64,000 bases of DNA from Branchinecta lynchi (Eukaryota; Arthropoda; Branchiopoda; Anostraca; Branchinectidae): assembly GCA_023053575.1 (NCBI GenBank), contig JAKZAP010000019.1, positions 124,001-188,000 of the forward strand, given 5' to 3'. Below are positions 47,844 to 58,855 of the stretch, piece by piece. Under the pieces are notes generated by a model. The model was given only the letters and a program-made list of their open reading frames with translations. It searched no databases and was not told where the DNA came from. How positions within the stretch are numbered: position 1 is the stretch's first letter; each line of letters opens with the position of its first letter. A program made the position numbers and the translations under genes.

Positions 47844-49120
47844 GTCAGTCAAAACAGACAGACAGACAGACAGTCAGTCAGGACAGACAGACAGACAGAC
47901 AGTCAGTCAGTCAAGACAGACTGACAGACAGACAGTCAGTCAAGACAGACAGACAGTCAGTCAAGATAGAGAGACAGACGGACAGTCAGTCAAGACAGAC
48001 AGACAGTCAGTCAAGAATGACAGACAGACAGACAGACAGTCAGCCAAGACAGACAGACATACGGACAGTCAGTCGAGACAGACAGACAGTCAGTCAGTCA
48101 AGACAGACAGACAGTCAGTCGAGACAGACAGACAGACAGTCAGTCATGACAGACAGTCAGTCAAGACAGACAGACAGACAGACAGACAGACAGTCAGTCA
48201 AGGCAGACAGACAGACAGACAGTCAGTCGAGACAGAAAGACAGTCAGTCAGTCAAGGCAGACAGACAGGCAGACAGTCAGTCAAGACAGACAGACGGACA
48301 GACAGACAGACAGACAGCTAGACAGTCAGTCAAGACAGACAGACAGACAGACAGTCAGTCAAGACAGACAGACAGACAGAAAGTCAGTCAAGACAGAAAG
48401 ACAGACAGACAGTCAGTCATTCAAGACAGACAGACAGACAGTCAGTCAAGACAGACAGACAGACAGACGGTCAATCAAGACGGACAGACAGACAGACATT
48501 CAGTCAGTCAAGACAGACAGACAGTCAGTCAAGACAGACAGACAGACAGACAGACAGTAAGTTCAAGACAGACAGATAGACAGACAGACAGACAGACAGA
48601 CAGTCAGTCAAGACAGACAGACAGGCAGACAGTCTGTCAAGACAGACAGACAGAAAGACAGTCAGTCAAGGCAGACAGACAGACAGACAGTCAGTCGAGA
48701 CAGAAAGACAGTCAGTCAGTCAAGGCAGACAGACAGACAGACACTCAGTCAAGACAGACAGACGGACATACAGACAGACAGTCAGTCGAGACAGACAGAC
48801 AGACAGCTAGACAGTCAGTCAAGACAGACAGACAGACAGACAGTCAGTCAAGACCGACAGACAGACAGAAAGTCAGACAGACAGACAGAAAGTCAGTCAA
48901 GACAGAAAGAAAGACAGACAGTCAGTCATTCAAGACAGACAGACATTCAGTCAAGACAGACAGACAGTCAGTCAAGGCAGACAGACAGACAGACAGTCAT
49001 GACAGACAGTCAGTCAAGACAGACAGACAGACAGACAGACAGTCAGTCAAGACAGACAGACAGACAGACAGACAGACAGTCAGTCAAGAAAAAAAGACAG
49101 GAAGCTAGACAGTCAGTCAA
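36086..49120 (+). repeat. Higher-order repeat of about 3.8-4.2 kb within the GACA array, four marked copies
   Basis: The marker GTCAAGAATGACAGACAG, followed by a shared series of variants (GTCAGCCAAG, CATACGGACAG, GTCAGTCATGACAG), begins near 36090, 39961, 43800 and 48009. Spacings are therefore about 3870, 3840 and 4208 bp. Other markers follow the same order, for example GACATATAGACAG near 37522, 40488, 41817 and 49397, with extra copies showing internal duplications. Copies vary by insertion or loss of GACA blocks. Confidence 0.7.
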
Positions 49121-49661
49121 GACAGACAGACAGTCAGTCAAGACAGACAGACAGACAGAAAGTCAGTCAAGACAGAAAAACCGACAGACAGTCAGTCATT
49201 CAAGACAGACAGACAGACAGTCAGTCAAGACAGACAGACAGACAAACGGTCAATCAAGACAGACAGTTAAGACAGACAGACAGACAGAAGTCAGTCAAGA
49301 CGGACATACAGACAGACAGTCAGTCAGTCAAGACAGACAGACAGACAGACAGTCAGTCAAGACAGACAGACAGAAAGACAGACAGTCAGTCAAGCCAGAC
49401 ATATAGACAGACAGACAGTCAGTCAAGACAGACAGACAAACAGACAGTCAGTCAAGACAGACAGACAGACAGACAGACAGTCAGTCAAGACAGACAGACA
49501 GACATACAGACAGTCAGTCAAGACAGACAGACAGACAGACAGTCATTCAAGACAGACACACAGACAGACAGTCAGTCAGTCAAGACAGACTGACAGACAG
49601 ACAGTCAGTCAAGACAGACAGACAGTCAGTCAAGACAGACAGACAGATAGACAGTCAGTCA

Positions 49662-49737
<76 letters not shown>

Positions 49738-50080
49738 AGTCAGTCAAGAGAGATAGACAGACAGACAGACAGTAAAGATAGACAGAAAGTCATCAAAGAC
49801 AGACAGACAAGTCAGTCGAGACAGAAAGAAAGTCAGTCAAGACAGACAAACAGACAGACAGTCAGTCAAGACAGACAGACAGACAGACAGTCAGTCAAGA
49901 CAGACAGACAGACAGACAGTCAGTCAAGACAGACAGACGGACAGACAGACAGACAGTCAGTCGAGACAGACAGACAAACAGTCAGTCAAGACAGTCAGTC
50001 AAGACAGACAGACAGACGGACAGTCAGTCGAGACAGACAGACAGTCAGTCAAGACAGACAGACAGACAGACGGTCAATCA

Positions 50081-50117
<37 letters not shown>

Positions 50118-50536
50118 GTCAAGACAGACAGACAGACAGACAGTCAGTCAAGACGGACAGACAGACAGACAGTCAGTCAGTCAAGACAGACTGACAAACA
50201 GACAGTCAGTCAAGACAGACAGACAGTCAGTCAAGAAAGACAGACAGACAGACAGTCAGTCAAGACAGACAGACAGACAGACAGTCAGTCAAGACAGACA
50301 GACAGACAGTCAGTCAAGACAGACAGACAGACAGATAGACAGTCAGTCAAGACAGACAGACAGTCAGTCAAGACAGACAGACAGACAGACAGACAGACAG
50401 TCAGTAGAGACAGAAAGACAGGGAGTCAGTCAAGGCAGACAGACAGACAGACAGTCAGTCAAGACAGACAGACGGACAGACGGACAGACAGACAGACAGA
50501 CAGTCAGTCAAGAGAGATAGACAGACAGACAGACAG

Positions 50537-50599
50537 TCTGTCAGTCTTAACTAAGTGTCTGTCTGTCTGTCTTGACTGACTGTATGTCTGTCTGTCTGT
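50537..50599 (-). repeat. Inverted GACA segment with a single-copy core, copy 1
   Basis: The array switches to the opposite strand (GTCTGTCAGTCTTAACTAAG then TGTCTGTCTGTC and TTGACTGACTGTATG) for about 63 bp and then resumes forward GACA. The AACTAAG core is not a GACA word and marks the junction. The flanking forward and inverted runs are complementary and could form a long hairpin. Confidence 0.8.
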
Positions 50600-50913
50600 G
50601 ACAGTCAGTCAGTCAGTCAAGACAGACAGACAGACGGACAGTCAGTCCAGACAGTCAGTCAGTCAAGACAGATAGACAGACAGACAGTCAGTCAAGACAG
50701 ACAGATAGACAGACAGACAGACAGACAGACAGTCAGTCGAGACAGACAGACAGACAGACAGACAGTCAGTCAAGACAGACAAACAGATAGACAGTCAGTC
50801 AAGACAGACAGACAGACAGACAGTCAGTCAAGACAGACAGACAGACAGTCAGTCAAGACAGACAGACAGACAGACAGTCAGTCAAGACAGGCAGACAGAC
50901 AGACAGTCAGTCA

Positions 50914-50946
<33 letters not shown>

Positions 50947-51340
50947 GTCAGTCAAGACAGACAGACAGTCAGTCAAGACAGACAGACAGACAGACAGTCA
51001 GTCAAGACAGACAGTCAGTCAAGACAGACAGACAGAAAGACAGTCAGTCAAGACAGACAGACAGTCAGTCAGTCAAGACAGACAGACAGACGGACAGTTA
51101 GTCCAGACAGTCAGTCAGTCAAGGCAGACAGACAGACAGACAGTCAGTCAGTCAAGGCAGACAGACAGACAGACAGTCAGTCAGTCAAGGCAGACAGACA
51201 GACAGACAGTCAGTCAAGACAGACAGACAGACAGACGGACAGAGAGACAGACAGTCAGTCGAGACAGACAGACAGACAGTCAGTCGAGACAGACAGACAG
51301 ACAGACAGTCAGTCAAGAGAGATAGACAGACAGACAGACA

Positions 51341-51420
51341 GTCTGTCAGTCTTAACTAAGTGTCTGTCTGTCTGTCTTGACTGACTGTATGTCTGTCTGT
51401 CTGTCTTGACTGACTGTCTT
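51341..51420 (-). repeat. Inverted GACA segment, copy 2, terminating the array
   Basis: Same junction and core as the copy 805 bp upstream, preceded by the same AGAGAGATAGACAGACAG flank, so about 90 bp are duplicated. Here the inverted run goes on to TTGACTGACTGTC and then enters non-satellite DNA (TTGGGAAATCTGAGG), so the array ends in the opposite orientation from its body. Confidence 0.8.
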
Positions 51421-52076
51421 GGGAAATCTGAGGCACGAGATCTTTCTAAATATCAAGTTTAATTTAAATCCGATAGCCCGTTCAATAGCGGAGCTTGCCA
51501 CTAGATTCTGGTTTCCCCACCCCTATACTCCCCCACGATGGTCGGATGCGGGAAACGACATTCTCAAGTCAATTTGTTTGGGTACCTGACAAACCTGCCA
51601 AGTTTCATCGTCCTAGCACATCAGGAAGTACCGAACTCGTGCGATCACTAGAAACTCAACCCCACCCCAACTCCCCCACGGTGACCGTATCCGTCCCGGT
51701 TATGTCATTCACGTAGGTAGTACCTGTGCTTGTTCTTCCCACCAAGTTTCATCCCGAACACTCTACTCTGAGCGTTTCCCAAGATTTCCGATTCCCACCT
51801 CTGACTCCCCCCAATATCACCGGGTCCGGTCCGGATTTAAAATTGGGCGTCTGAGACACAAGGTCTTTCTGACAGTTCGACAGTTAAAAATACCTAATGT
51901 TTCTGGGTTTCCAATCCCTCCACTCCCCCCAGATGGTCGGATCGGGGAAGCGACTATTTTTAATTTAATCTGGTACGGTCCCTGATATGCCTGCCATGTT
52001 TCATCGCCCTAGCTTATCTGGAAGTACCCGAACTAGCAAAACCGGGACAGACAGACCGACTGACGGACAGAAATTG
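51421..52076. repeat. Old interspersed repeat with internal degenerate sub-repeats
   Basis: Three diverged sub-units share words in the same order: CTCCCCC(C/A)...ATGGTCGGAT...GGG, then GGTAC..CTGA, then CC(A/T)(A/T)GTTTCATCG(T/C)CCTAGC and GGAAGTACC. Clear instances begin near 51525 and 51925, with a weaker one near 51660-51780. It ends in ACCGGGACAGACAGACCGAC at about 52039-52058 and GGACAGAAATTG. I recognise the style of a multicopy invertebrate element, but not its family. No coding potential is evident. Confidence 0.6.
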
Positions 52077-52398
52077 TGTTCGCTATATGGCACTTGGCCG
52101 AAGGGCAAGTGCCATAAAAAGGACCATCTTTAACATAAATTAACTTTTTTGAGAAAAATCGACAGAATTTAATGTTGTTTTTTTTAATCATTTTTTTACG
52201 AGAAACCTTGGCGTGGCTACTTTTCGCGACTAGCCCAACATTCGGGGGAGTATCCCCCCCCCCCCCCACACACGTGAAGCCTCTGGTAACAACCGTTTGT
52301 AGTTGTAGCGAATAAAGTTGTTAGCCTATTTATAATACGACTCCTTGCAAGAAACCTACGAGGTCTGATCCCCTTGGCTATTCAACCCCTGTCAATCT
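52077..52398. other. Non-coding AT-rich stretch with a C-tract
   Basis: Contains a short palindromic CACTTGGCCGAAGGGCAAGTG (first 10 bases CACTTGGCCG) near 52090-52112 and a run of about 14 C with ACACAC near 52255-52272. No gene is supported. Confidence 0.5.
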
Positions 52399-52484
52399 TC
52401 ATCAGTGAATCAAAGCAATGCTTTTCGGTTTCGATGAACCATCGTCATCAGTGAATCAAACCAATGCTTTTCGGTTTCGATGAA
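52399..52484 (+). repeat. Direct duplication of a 40-bp unit
   Basis: Two copies, at 52399-52438 and 52445-52484, beginning TCATCAGTGAATCAAA and ending TTTTCGGTTTCGATGAA. They differ at one base (AAAGCAATG against AAACCAATG) and are separated by 6 bp. Confidence 0.9.
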
Positions 52485-53230
52485 ACAGAGAGAAAAATTC
52501 CTGTAAAGGAATATCTCAACTAGTTAGCATTTATTTGGTTTGTGTTTTGATTTTTGTTTGTGTTTATTTTTTTCCCATGGCCTCTATGCTTTTAGTGGAA
52601 TAAATCTTATCTTATTTTATCTTCTCAGATCACTTTCGCATCCCAACCCTTTGACTGCTGGAGTGTCCGCCGCACACTCGAGCCCACATCCGGAAAGACA
52701 GTATATATATATATATTTAATAGCCAATTGGCCGTAAAAAATACATGAGTTACAACACACTTTACATCACTCAATACTTATCTTTATTTAACTAATACAC
52801 TCTTTAAGAATTGGCATATTTTAAGTATCTTAGCTTTATTTTTTGTTTCAAGAATATCGGGGAACTTGATAGTATACCCATTAAGAAACTGTCTCCTGAG
52901 GTCTGAAAGTTGCTCGCATTCAACCAAAAAATGCCATTGAGTGATAAAGTGTAATCAAAGTGTATTGGTGACGGGAGCAGTTTTCCGAGCTTTCCGAAAA
53001 AATCTCGGGTAGCTCGGAAGAAGAAAGGCATTTTGAAAAGTTTTTTTAAGGTTAAACTCAAGGCAATATAGGGGAGTTGTGATCAGTTCGTGAGAAGTTT
53101 CACTTGTGAGTGGTGGAAAACCTTGCTAAAACTAAGTAAAAATTTCGGTTATGTTTAAGCTTTCTTGTTTCCTGCTCAAAATACAATTTCTTATCATAAT
53201 TGGAAGTTTGGTTCTATCTTAAAACAATAG
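52485..53230. other. Non-coding AT-rich DNA with a short TA microsatellite
   Basis: Includes (TA)n at about 52700-52715. Small open frames of 65-85 codons on either strand show no recognisable domain and no coding-like composition. I see nothing else in it. Confidence 0.5.
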
Positions 53231-53362
53231 TTCACCGGGTATTTGTCTTTTTGTACCTAACGTGTACTGATATACCTGACTTACCATTTTGCTTAAGTCA
53301 CCGGGTATTTGTCTTTTTGTACTTGACGTGTACTGATTTACCTTACTTACCCTCTTGCTTAA
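53231..53362 (+). repeat. Tandem duplication of about 64-68 bp
   Basis: CACCGGGTATTTGTCTTTTT opens copies at 53233 and 53300, followed in both by GTAC(C/T)(T/G)(A/G)ACGTGTACTGAT and TTGCTTAA. The copies differ at several positions. Confidence 0.8.
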
Positions 53363-53370
53363 CTAAGTCA

Positions 53371-53715
53371 ACTGACAATTCTTACAAGACTTACAATATT
53401 CTAACGTCGGGGTTCCGGGACTAACTAGGTCTCATGCCTCCGGCGTAGGATTATTCTTCACTATTTCACCTTACGCCTCTCCTTTTACTCACCTTAGTTA
53501 ACTAACAAGCTTACCAAATTTTACCAAACTCTTATGGCGGGTTACCGGGATTGACTAGGTCTCAGGCCATCCGCCTGGGAGTATTCTTTACTATTTGACC
53601 TTACACCTAGTTCTTTTTTAACTGACAAGCTTACCAGAATTTACCAAATTCTTATGCAGGGGTAGCGGTACTGACTAGGTCTCAGGCCTTCCGCGTAGGA
53701 GTATTTTTCCAACGA
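53371..53715 (+). repeat. Three diverged tandem repeats of about 120-130 bp
   Basis: Copies start at about 53371, 53501 and 53621 with ACT(G/A)ACAA(T/G)(T/C)CTTAC. They share GACTAGGTCTCAGGCC, CCGCGTAGGAGTATT and CTATTTGACCTTAC. Divergence is moderate, suggesting an old local duplication. No gene is evident. Confidence 0.8.
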
Positions 53716-56280
53716 CATTTACGTATTTGACGTTTACGAATCTAAATTACCTTTTTATCTATTGACATTCTTACTAAAGTAACTCCATAACCTGGAATAT
53801 TGATATTCACCGATAGTTCAAGTTCAAGTTCATTTATTATTTAAACATACTTATTTGACAATATTCACATCAACAAAAATATATACCAAAAATTTGTATT
53901 TTTATAATTATAGTATAACTTATCCGATAGCTTAAAGGCTGGGAGCTACTCAGAAACTAATATTCATCAATAAGTACAGCTTTAATTTTAGCTTTTATTA
54001 TTATGAGCGACAGACTCTGATTAAAACAAGATTCATATTCGTGCCAATTTTTAGTTATAATATTTTTAGGGGAAAATCTTAATAGCTAGGAAACAATTAA
54101 AGGCATAGGAAGCTTACTTGAAGGACGACGAGTATTGTACGGTCGGACTGAAAGAGGGCCTGGAAAAAATTATTTGAAGCAAATTGGCATCAGATCCTTT
54201 AGATAACGTGAACCGATGAGGTTATTACTTGTGTTATTACTCTTTACTTCCGAGGTCCCGCGATGGACCTTTCGTTGCTGGTTCAATGTCGATACTCTGA
54301 CCGAGAGCTAAACCCGACTTGCGAACATAACGGTAGCGTGCGAACGGGGGAATCGTTCAACTCTTCAAAGGCGTATTTAGGATCGTAGTCTTTCGTTCGG
54401 TGGTTCGAGCTGACTTACTGTATTATAAATTGCTGGTCACAAAATAGTCCGATGCACAATAGCTTTTTCTTGGCTTGTTTCTAATTCGTATCTCATTCCC
54501 GTCTCATGCGTATCTCAATCGCATCTGTTCTAAAAACCACTCTCCAGTTCCTGCTTCCACGACCGCCACTTCCGTTAGCTTCCACAATCTCGGTTCTTTC
54601 AGAAACCCCAAAAACCACGATGCTTTACCAAAATCTATGTTTTTAGCAGGATATTCAAAACCGCCATTTCCAGGAAGTTCTACCCAAACTCTGCGTTTCC
54701 AAGAGGAAATGGAATATCCTTTTACGTCTTTTATATTTTCTGAACTACGAATAAAATGCTTCCGATAATTAATTATTAATGACCAACCCAATGTAACACT
54801 CCTTCCTTCCCTGAAAAGTTTTGTCTCCGACAAAACAGAACCACGTCAAAACTTGATATCTTCTACTTAGCTTTCTACTGCTTAAACTTATTTTGATTTC
54901 AGTTATTTTTAAATCTACCAATCGGTCAGTCTGTCTAACCTTAGGTTACAACAGGTCAACCTAGTTGCAGTATCGGCTTTGTGAAAATAAGATTCTTAAT
55001 TCTTAAAAGCCTCAACTCTTGCTTTGCCTGAGGGTTCTCATAGCGGTGACTACAGGATTTTATGGACCCGAAGTCGGTGCTCCAGCACTACTAGCTGTCT
55101 ACTCTCCTGGCAATGCGTAATATTTTATAAAAATATTCCAAACAATAAAATAAATTCTACATCCCTCCCCCCTTTCGAAAAATCTCGTTCGGGGAAGGGT
55201 TTATTTTTATTTCGACGAAATCAAGTTTTGATTCTCCGATCACAACTACCAACAAAGAAGGATTAGTATCAACAAACGTCTGGTCATTCCATTTTAAGAT
55301 TTAGTGGATTTAAAATGAGATATATAGCAAAATCGACATAATTACTTTTTAAAATATCGACTATCTGGAATAGTTTGCTTTCGAACCAACTTCCCAGAAT
55401 TAAAGAAGGAATTGACTTTTACCCTTTTAAAGTTCTACTGAAACCATGTGCAAACTTGGAAGCTGTGGTCGCGACGCAAGGAACGAGAACTACATTACCA
55501 CGACTCTGAAATTCGCCTTGCCAAAGCTGTTGTCAAATTTACAATCATCAATATCTAATTTCGTATTCTCCTCCATTGGCTCTTGATGCTCGGCCATGAT
55601 GATGAACTCTCCTTGCGGTCATCTTCCATGACCTCTATGTTAGCGTAGTTGAATGAGCTTGCAACGACGTTCCTTTATACAACCAGATGTCAGCTCCTGC
55701 AACAAATAAGCACATTAGCCTACAGTAAAAGCCGGCTAGTAAGACTTTACTAGCCGTTGGCTGGAATCTGTTGTCTTTTCACGCCAGATTTCAGCCAAGA
55801 GTAACCGTAAAATATTTGACTGGTAATTGGCCATTATAATAGTATGACCACTTCGACAAGTTCGCTGAACAACCATTAGCGCATTATCTTACACGTGCGT
55901 CTTGCACACACCGGTATCTTTACAAGTTGGCTCACCCTATGCCATTATAACTGTATGGAAATTCTGATAATTGTTTCACCCATGAAGCTCATGCTTCATG
56001 TACAAGTTCGTATTATATGTTGTCGTAACCTCTTACTTTCATCAGGATTGGTGTTGTGTTTGACCTATGATTCGAGGTTTCAAAATGGTACAGTCACATT
56101 CTCAACTCCCTTCCAGCTTGAATATTTTCGAGTATTGGCAGAAATTCGATTAACTGCTCAGTTGTAGTCTCACTGGTACGTTTATAAACAGTCGTTGTTT
56201 AGTCTACCCGGGAGCGCGTGACGAAAGTGTCAACAATAGGTCGACGGATACTTCAACTGGTATCTCGATAGGTGTCGACT
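53716..56280. other. Non-coding intergenic DNA, no recognisable gene
   Basis: AT-rich with scattered open frames of up to 109 codons. The longest, on the minus strand at 54504-54833, overlaps a 97-codon plus-strand frame and neither shows a domain or motif. No tRNA cloverleaf or clear promoter was found by eye. It may include decayed mobile DNA, but I cannot name a family. Confidence 0.5.
55734..55755. other. Perfect 9-bp stem hairpin
   Basis: GGCTAGTAA, loop GACT, then TTACTAGCC. Outer AGCC and GGCT extend the pairing with a small interior loop. It could be a structured repeat remnant; no function is implied. Confidence 0.7.
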
Positions 56281-57810
56281 CCACAATGACGTTATCAATG
56301 ACGTCATAAAGACATGTTTTGGCGACAAAGTAAGAAAATGATTCATAGCTACGTTTCTCCTTGGTTCTTCACTAAGAACTTCCGGCAATGCCGACTATTC
56401 CTCGTCCACATACAGGTTGACTCCCGACCCAATGAGCGGTAGCGATAGTTCGTCTCTTGTTCTCCATCAGCAGAGGTAGTGTATGTGAACGGTGCTGTTG
56501 CTCCACCCCGCTTCCAAACGGGCGACGATACTTGAATTCATTTCTATTGGCTCGGCGATTTGCGAATTAAAATCTGTAAAATAATAAACGCAATAAATCT
56601 GGAAAAATAACGTAACCGCTTACAGGGCTACATTCTATCGTTTTCTCTTTGTGGTAATTTCGTGTTTCTTTCAACCGAATCTCAGTCCTTCACGTTTTGT
56701 CTGTTCACTTGTTTCGGCATTTAAAACACAACATCTTTGATATTTAAAATATATCAAATGCCAAAACCGCAAATTACATGGCTCTTTAAACTTCTCGCGA
56801 CTTAAATGTCTCAAAGGCCAAAACCGCAAATTACGTGGCACTTTAAACTTCTCGCGACTTCTCATCCGTCGTTTAAAATACACGAATGATAACGCAACCG
56901 CGAGTTTTTAAATTCAACTAGTGAATAAATCCATTTAAACTTAGCGGCTTTAGTTCTTCAACAAGACAAATAGCATAAGAAACTATTTCTAAACAATTCT
57001 GGTAACATGGGGTAGGATGGTATACCTCTACTGCTATACTTGTTACCGTGAAGCTGTTTTGAGGTCAGGTTTACGTCTTTGACCTCTGACGATTGGCTGA
57101 TGCAGTGTCTGTCTGACCTGTGACATCATCCAAACCAATGTCTATCTCCTGTCAATCTCAAACTGAAAAACTAGAACAACAAGTTAAGCAAATCTCAAAC
57201 TTCATTTTCTGTCAATCGACTCATACAAATCAGGTTCGAATTAAATTAAAGTTGCGATATAAAGTTAAACCGCAAAGTGACGTCGGTGGTTTGGATAAAT
57301 TCAAACAGCAGATTTACGACATGAACAGCAATATTTAAATACGAGGCTTCGTAAGCGTTAAAGGTACTTCCTACGTCATACCGCTTCGTCATGCTCCATA
57401 TACGTCACTCAAATACGTCATGTTTATGCTTCGTAACACGACGTTATACGACTACGTCATACGTGAATTTGGGATTCGCCGTGACAGATCAAACAAATTT
57501 TGCTGCTAATAAAACGGATAAAAGGAATTTGGAAACTTCCTGCTAATGTCACGAATTAGACAATCTTCTTCTTCTACTATTTTTAAGTGATACTAGGGAC
57601 TTGGGCAAAGATACTTGGGGAGTAGGCTATGCTTGGAACAAACAACAAGACCAAAGTTTTCGATGGGATCCCACAAATTTAATATTTCAGATATTCAATT
57701 TGACACAACTGGGTTTTTGTACAGTCAGTCATTCTAGTATCATAATGCGGTCTAGGGGATTATAACTGATTAATTATTTCTGGGCAATCTGTCGTTACGT
57801 CACATAACGT
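56281..57810. promoter_or_regulatory. Cluster of CRE/ATF-like sites (TGACGTCA and TACGTCA)
   Basis: One full palindromic TGACGTCA at 56299-56306 and TACGTCA at 57372, 57401, 57414, 57453 and 57796, with a TGACGTC at 57278. Four of them fall within 88 bp (57372-57459). The bZIP-family CRE consensus is TGACGTCA, and TACGTCA is a near match. This lies downstream of the minus-strand retroelement and could belong to its long terminal repeat or to a host regulatory region; I cannot decide because the other terminal repeat is outside the window. Confidence 0.35.
56760..56860 (+). repeat. Direct duplication of a 44-bp unit
   Basis: Copies at 56760-56803 and 56817-56860, each GCCAAAACCGCAAATTAC(A/G)TGG followed by C(T/A)CTTTAAACTTCTCGCGAC. 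Three mismatches; spacing 57 bp. Confidence 0.85.
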
Positions 57811-58494
57811 AGGCAAAATAAATCAAAATAATGGTCCGTGTAGTTTCTGTCAAGGGGACCAGCAGTGATCGAGCTCACTCAAAGATTTGCTAGTGCATGA
57901 AGTCACTACCCGATATCAAATTTAGGGTTGCACAATCAACCGAGCAACAGTTCATGACGCTGCTGCTTACTCGACGTGCATTACTCATAAAGACTGAGCA
58001 AATATTCATTCATAATTCAAATTAAAATTGCCACCTTTTTTTTTTTTTATAATTTAAATTGGCGGATACCCGCTCTTCTTTTCTTCCTGTCATACAATCC
58101 CGCTATGACTTGAAATCGTTTATATATGCCACGATTTCCTTCAACTGTTCTGAAATAAAGGAACACAAATAAGGCATAACTAAGCTAGCGATTTCCAAAG
58201 CAACACATACATAGCAGTCCTATGAAGCATTCCTACTGATTTTATCCCATTTTATTTTTATTTTTAGATCACCGCGTAGCAACTACTTCTTTAACTTATT
58301 ATTAGTTTACCCCTCAAATAAAAGCAAAACAAAACAAAATTGCTTTCTACTTGTTTGCTACGCATCAGTATTTATACTTGTTTACTCCACTTTTATCCAA
58401 GTTTTGGAAGAATTTCACTGTGTATGGATCCTTTTGCTCCCCGAAATGAATGGTCCGACAAAACTATTTCCATAAAGCTTTTACCTGTGGACAT
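57811..58494. other. Non-coding region downstream of the retroelement; possible 3' end or LTR, not resolved
   Basis: AT-rich, with a run of about 14 T near 58037-58050 and a pyrimidine-rich CGCTCTTCTTTTCTTCCTG at 58071-58089, a purine-rich tract on the minus strand that could serve as a polypurine tract for the retroelement. No TG...CA boundary can be fixed from one end. No gene is supported. Confidence 0.35.
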
Positions 58495-58824
58495 CTAAGG
58501 CTGTATAGCTCGTCCGTCTCTAATACCCCGGCCGGTAGTAATTAGAGACACATGGGCCACAAAACCAATGTTCTCTGTATGTTTTTTTCTAAGTAGTTCG
58601 ATTTCGCACTTTCGCTGATTGTTAGTTTCTCTCGCGAATTTCAACATGCTCATCTGTCCAATGGGCATTTCCTGTGTATCCAAAAGTACATCTTGCACGT
58701 CTGCCGAATGACCTTGGATTACTCCTATTTCTCTGTCCTTATTCTCAATCTTTTTAGACAGAAACTTATTATAATTTCCAGTTTTTCTCTCTCTTCCTTC
58801 CTGTAATAAAAGAAAATACTGCAT
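58495..58824 (-). CDS. Small ORF just downstream of pol, unknown function
   Basis: 109 residues, starting 31 bp after the pol stop on the same strand. Charged and predicted helical, with EGRERKTGNYNKFLSKK and ETNNQRKCEIELLRKKH; no membrane segment, so it is not a typical envelope. I do not recognise it. It could be a third retroelement ORF, a spliced-in accessory frame or chance. Modest length and lack of a known match keep confidence low. Confidence 0.3.
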   Translation of the reverse strand: MQYFLLLQEGRERKTGNYNKFLSKKIENKDREIGVIQGHSADVQDVLLDTQEMPIGQMSMLKFARETNNQRKCEIELLRKKHTENIGFVAHVSLITTGRGIRDGRAIQP

Positions 58825-58855
58825 TCTACTTATTTTCTATTTATTAATCATGATA

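Larger units (their letters stand above)
33141..51420 (+). repeat. 18.3-kb GACA/GTCA satellite array with units of 17+4n bp
   Basis: Built from (GACA)n followed by GTCAGTCAA. The commonest units are 17, 21 and 25 bp, differing by whole GACA steps. Interspersed single-base variants (GTCGAGA, GGCAGAC, GACGGAC, AAAGTCAGTC, GTTAAGA) recur in fixed orders and mark a higher-order repeat. Open frames coding Arg-Gln-Thr-Asp / Ser-Gln runs appear on the plus strand because the array seldom offers a stop in phase. They are not genes: they shift frame at every unit-length change and have no other features. Confidence 0.97.

Noticed and set aside
33141..51420. Open frames coding RQTD/SQSR repeats, up to 363 codons
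   Set aside because: They follow the GACA/GTCA units, appear only where unit lengths happen to keep phase, and begin at array-variant ATGs.
33141..51420. CRISPR-like array
   Set aside because: Spacers are not unique; the whole is a variable tandem satellite in what is clearly a eukaryotic context.
54240..54340. tRNA-like GGTTCAATGTC in a possible cloverleaf
   Set aside because: No pairing acceptor stem or anticodon arm could be drawn around it.
54475..54833. Opposed frames of 97 and 109 codons as a host gene
   Set aside because: The two overlap on opposite strands, neither has a domain, and the surrounding sequence has no coding or splicing signal I can defend.
57811..58494. Firm LTR call for the gypsy element
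   Set aside because: Only one end is in the window, so a terminal repeat cannot be verified by comparison.
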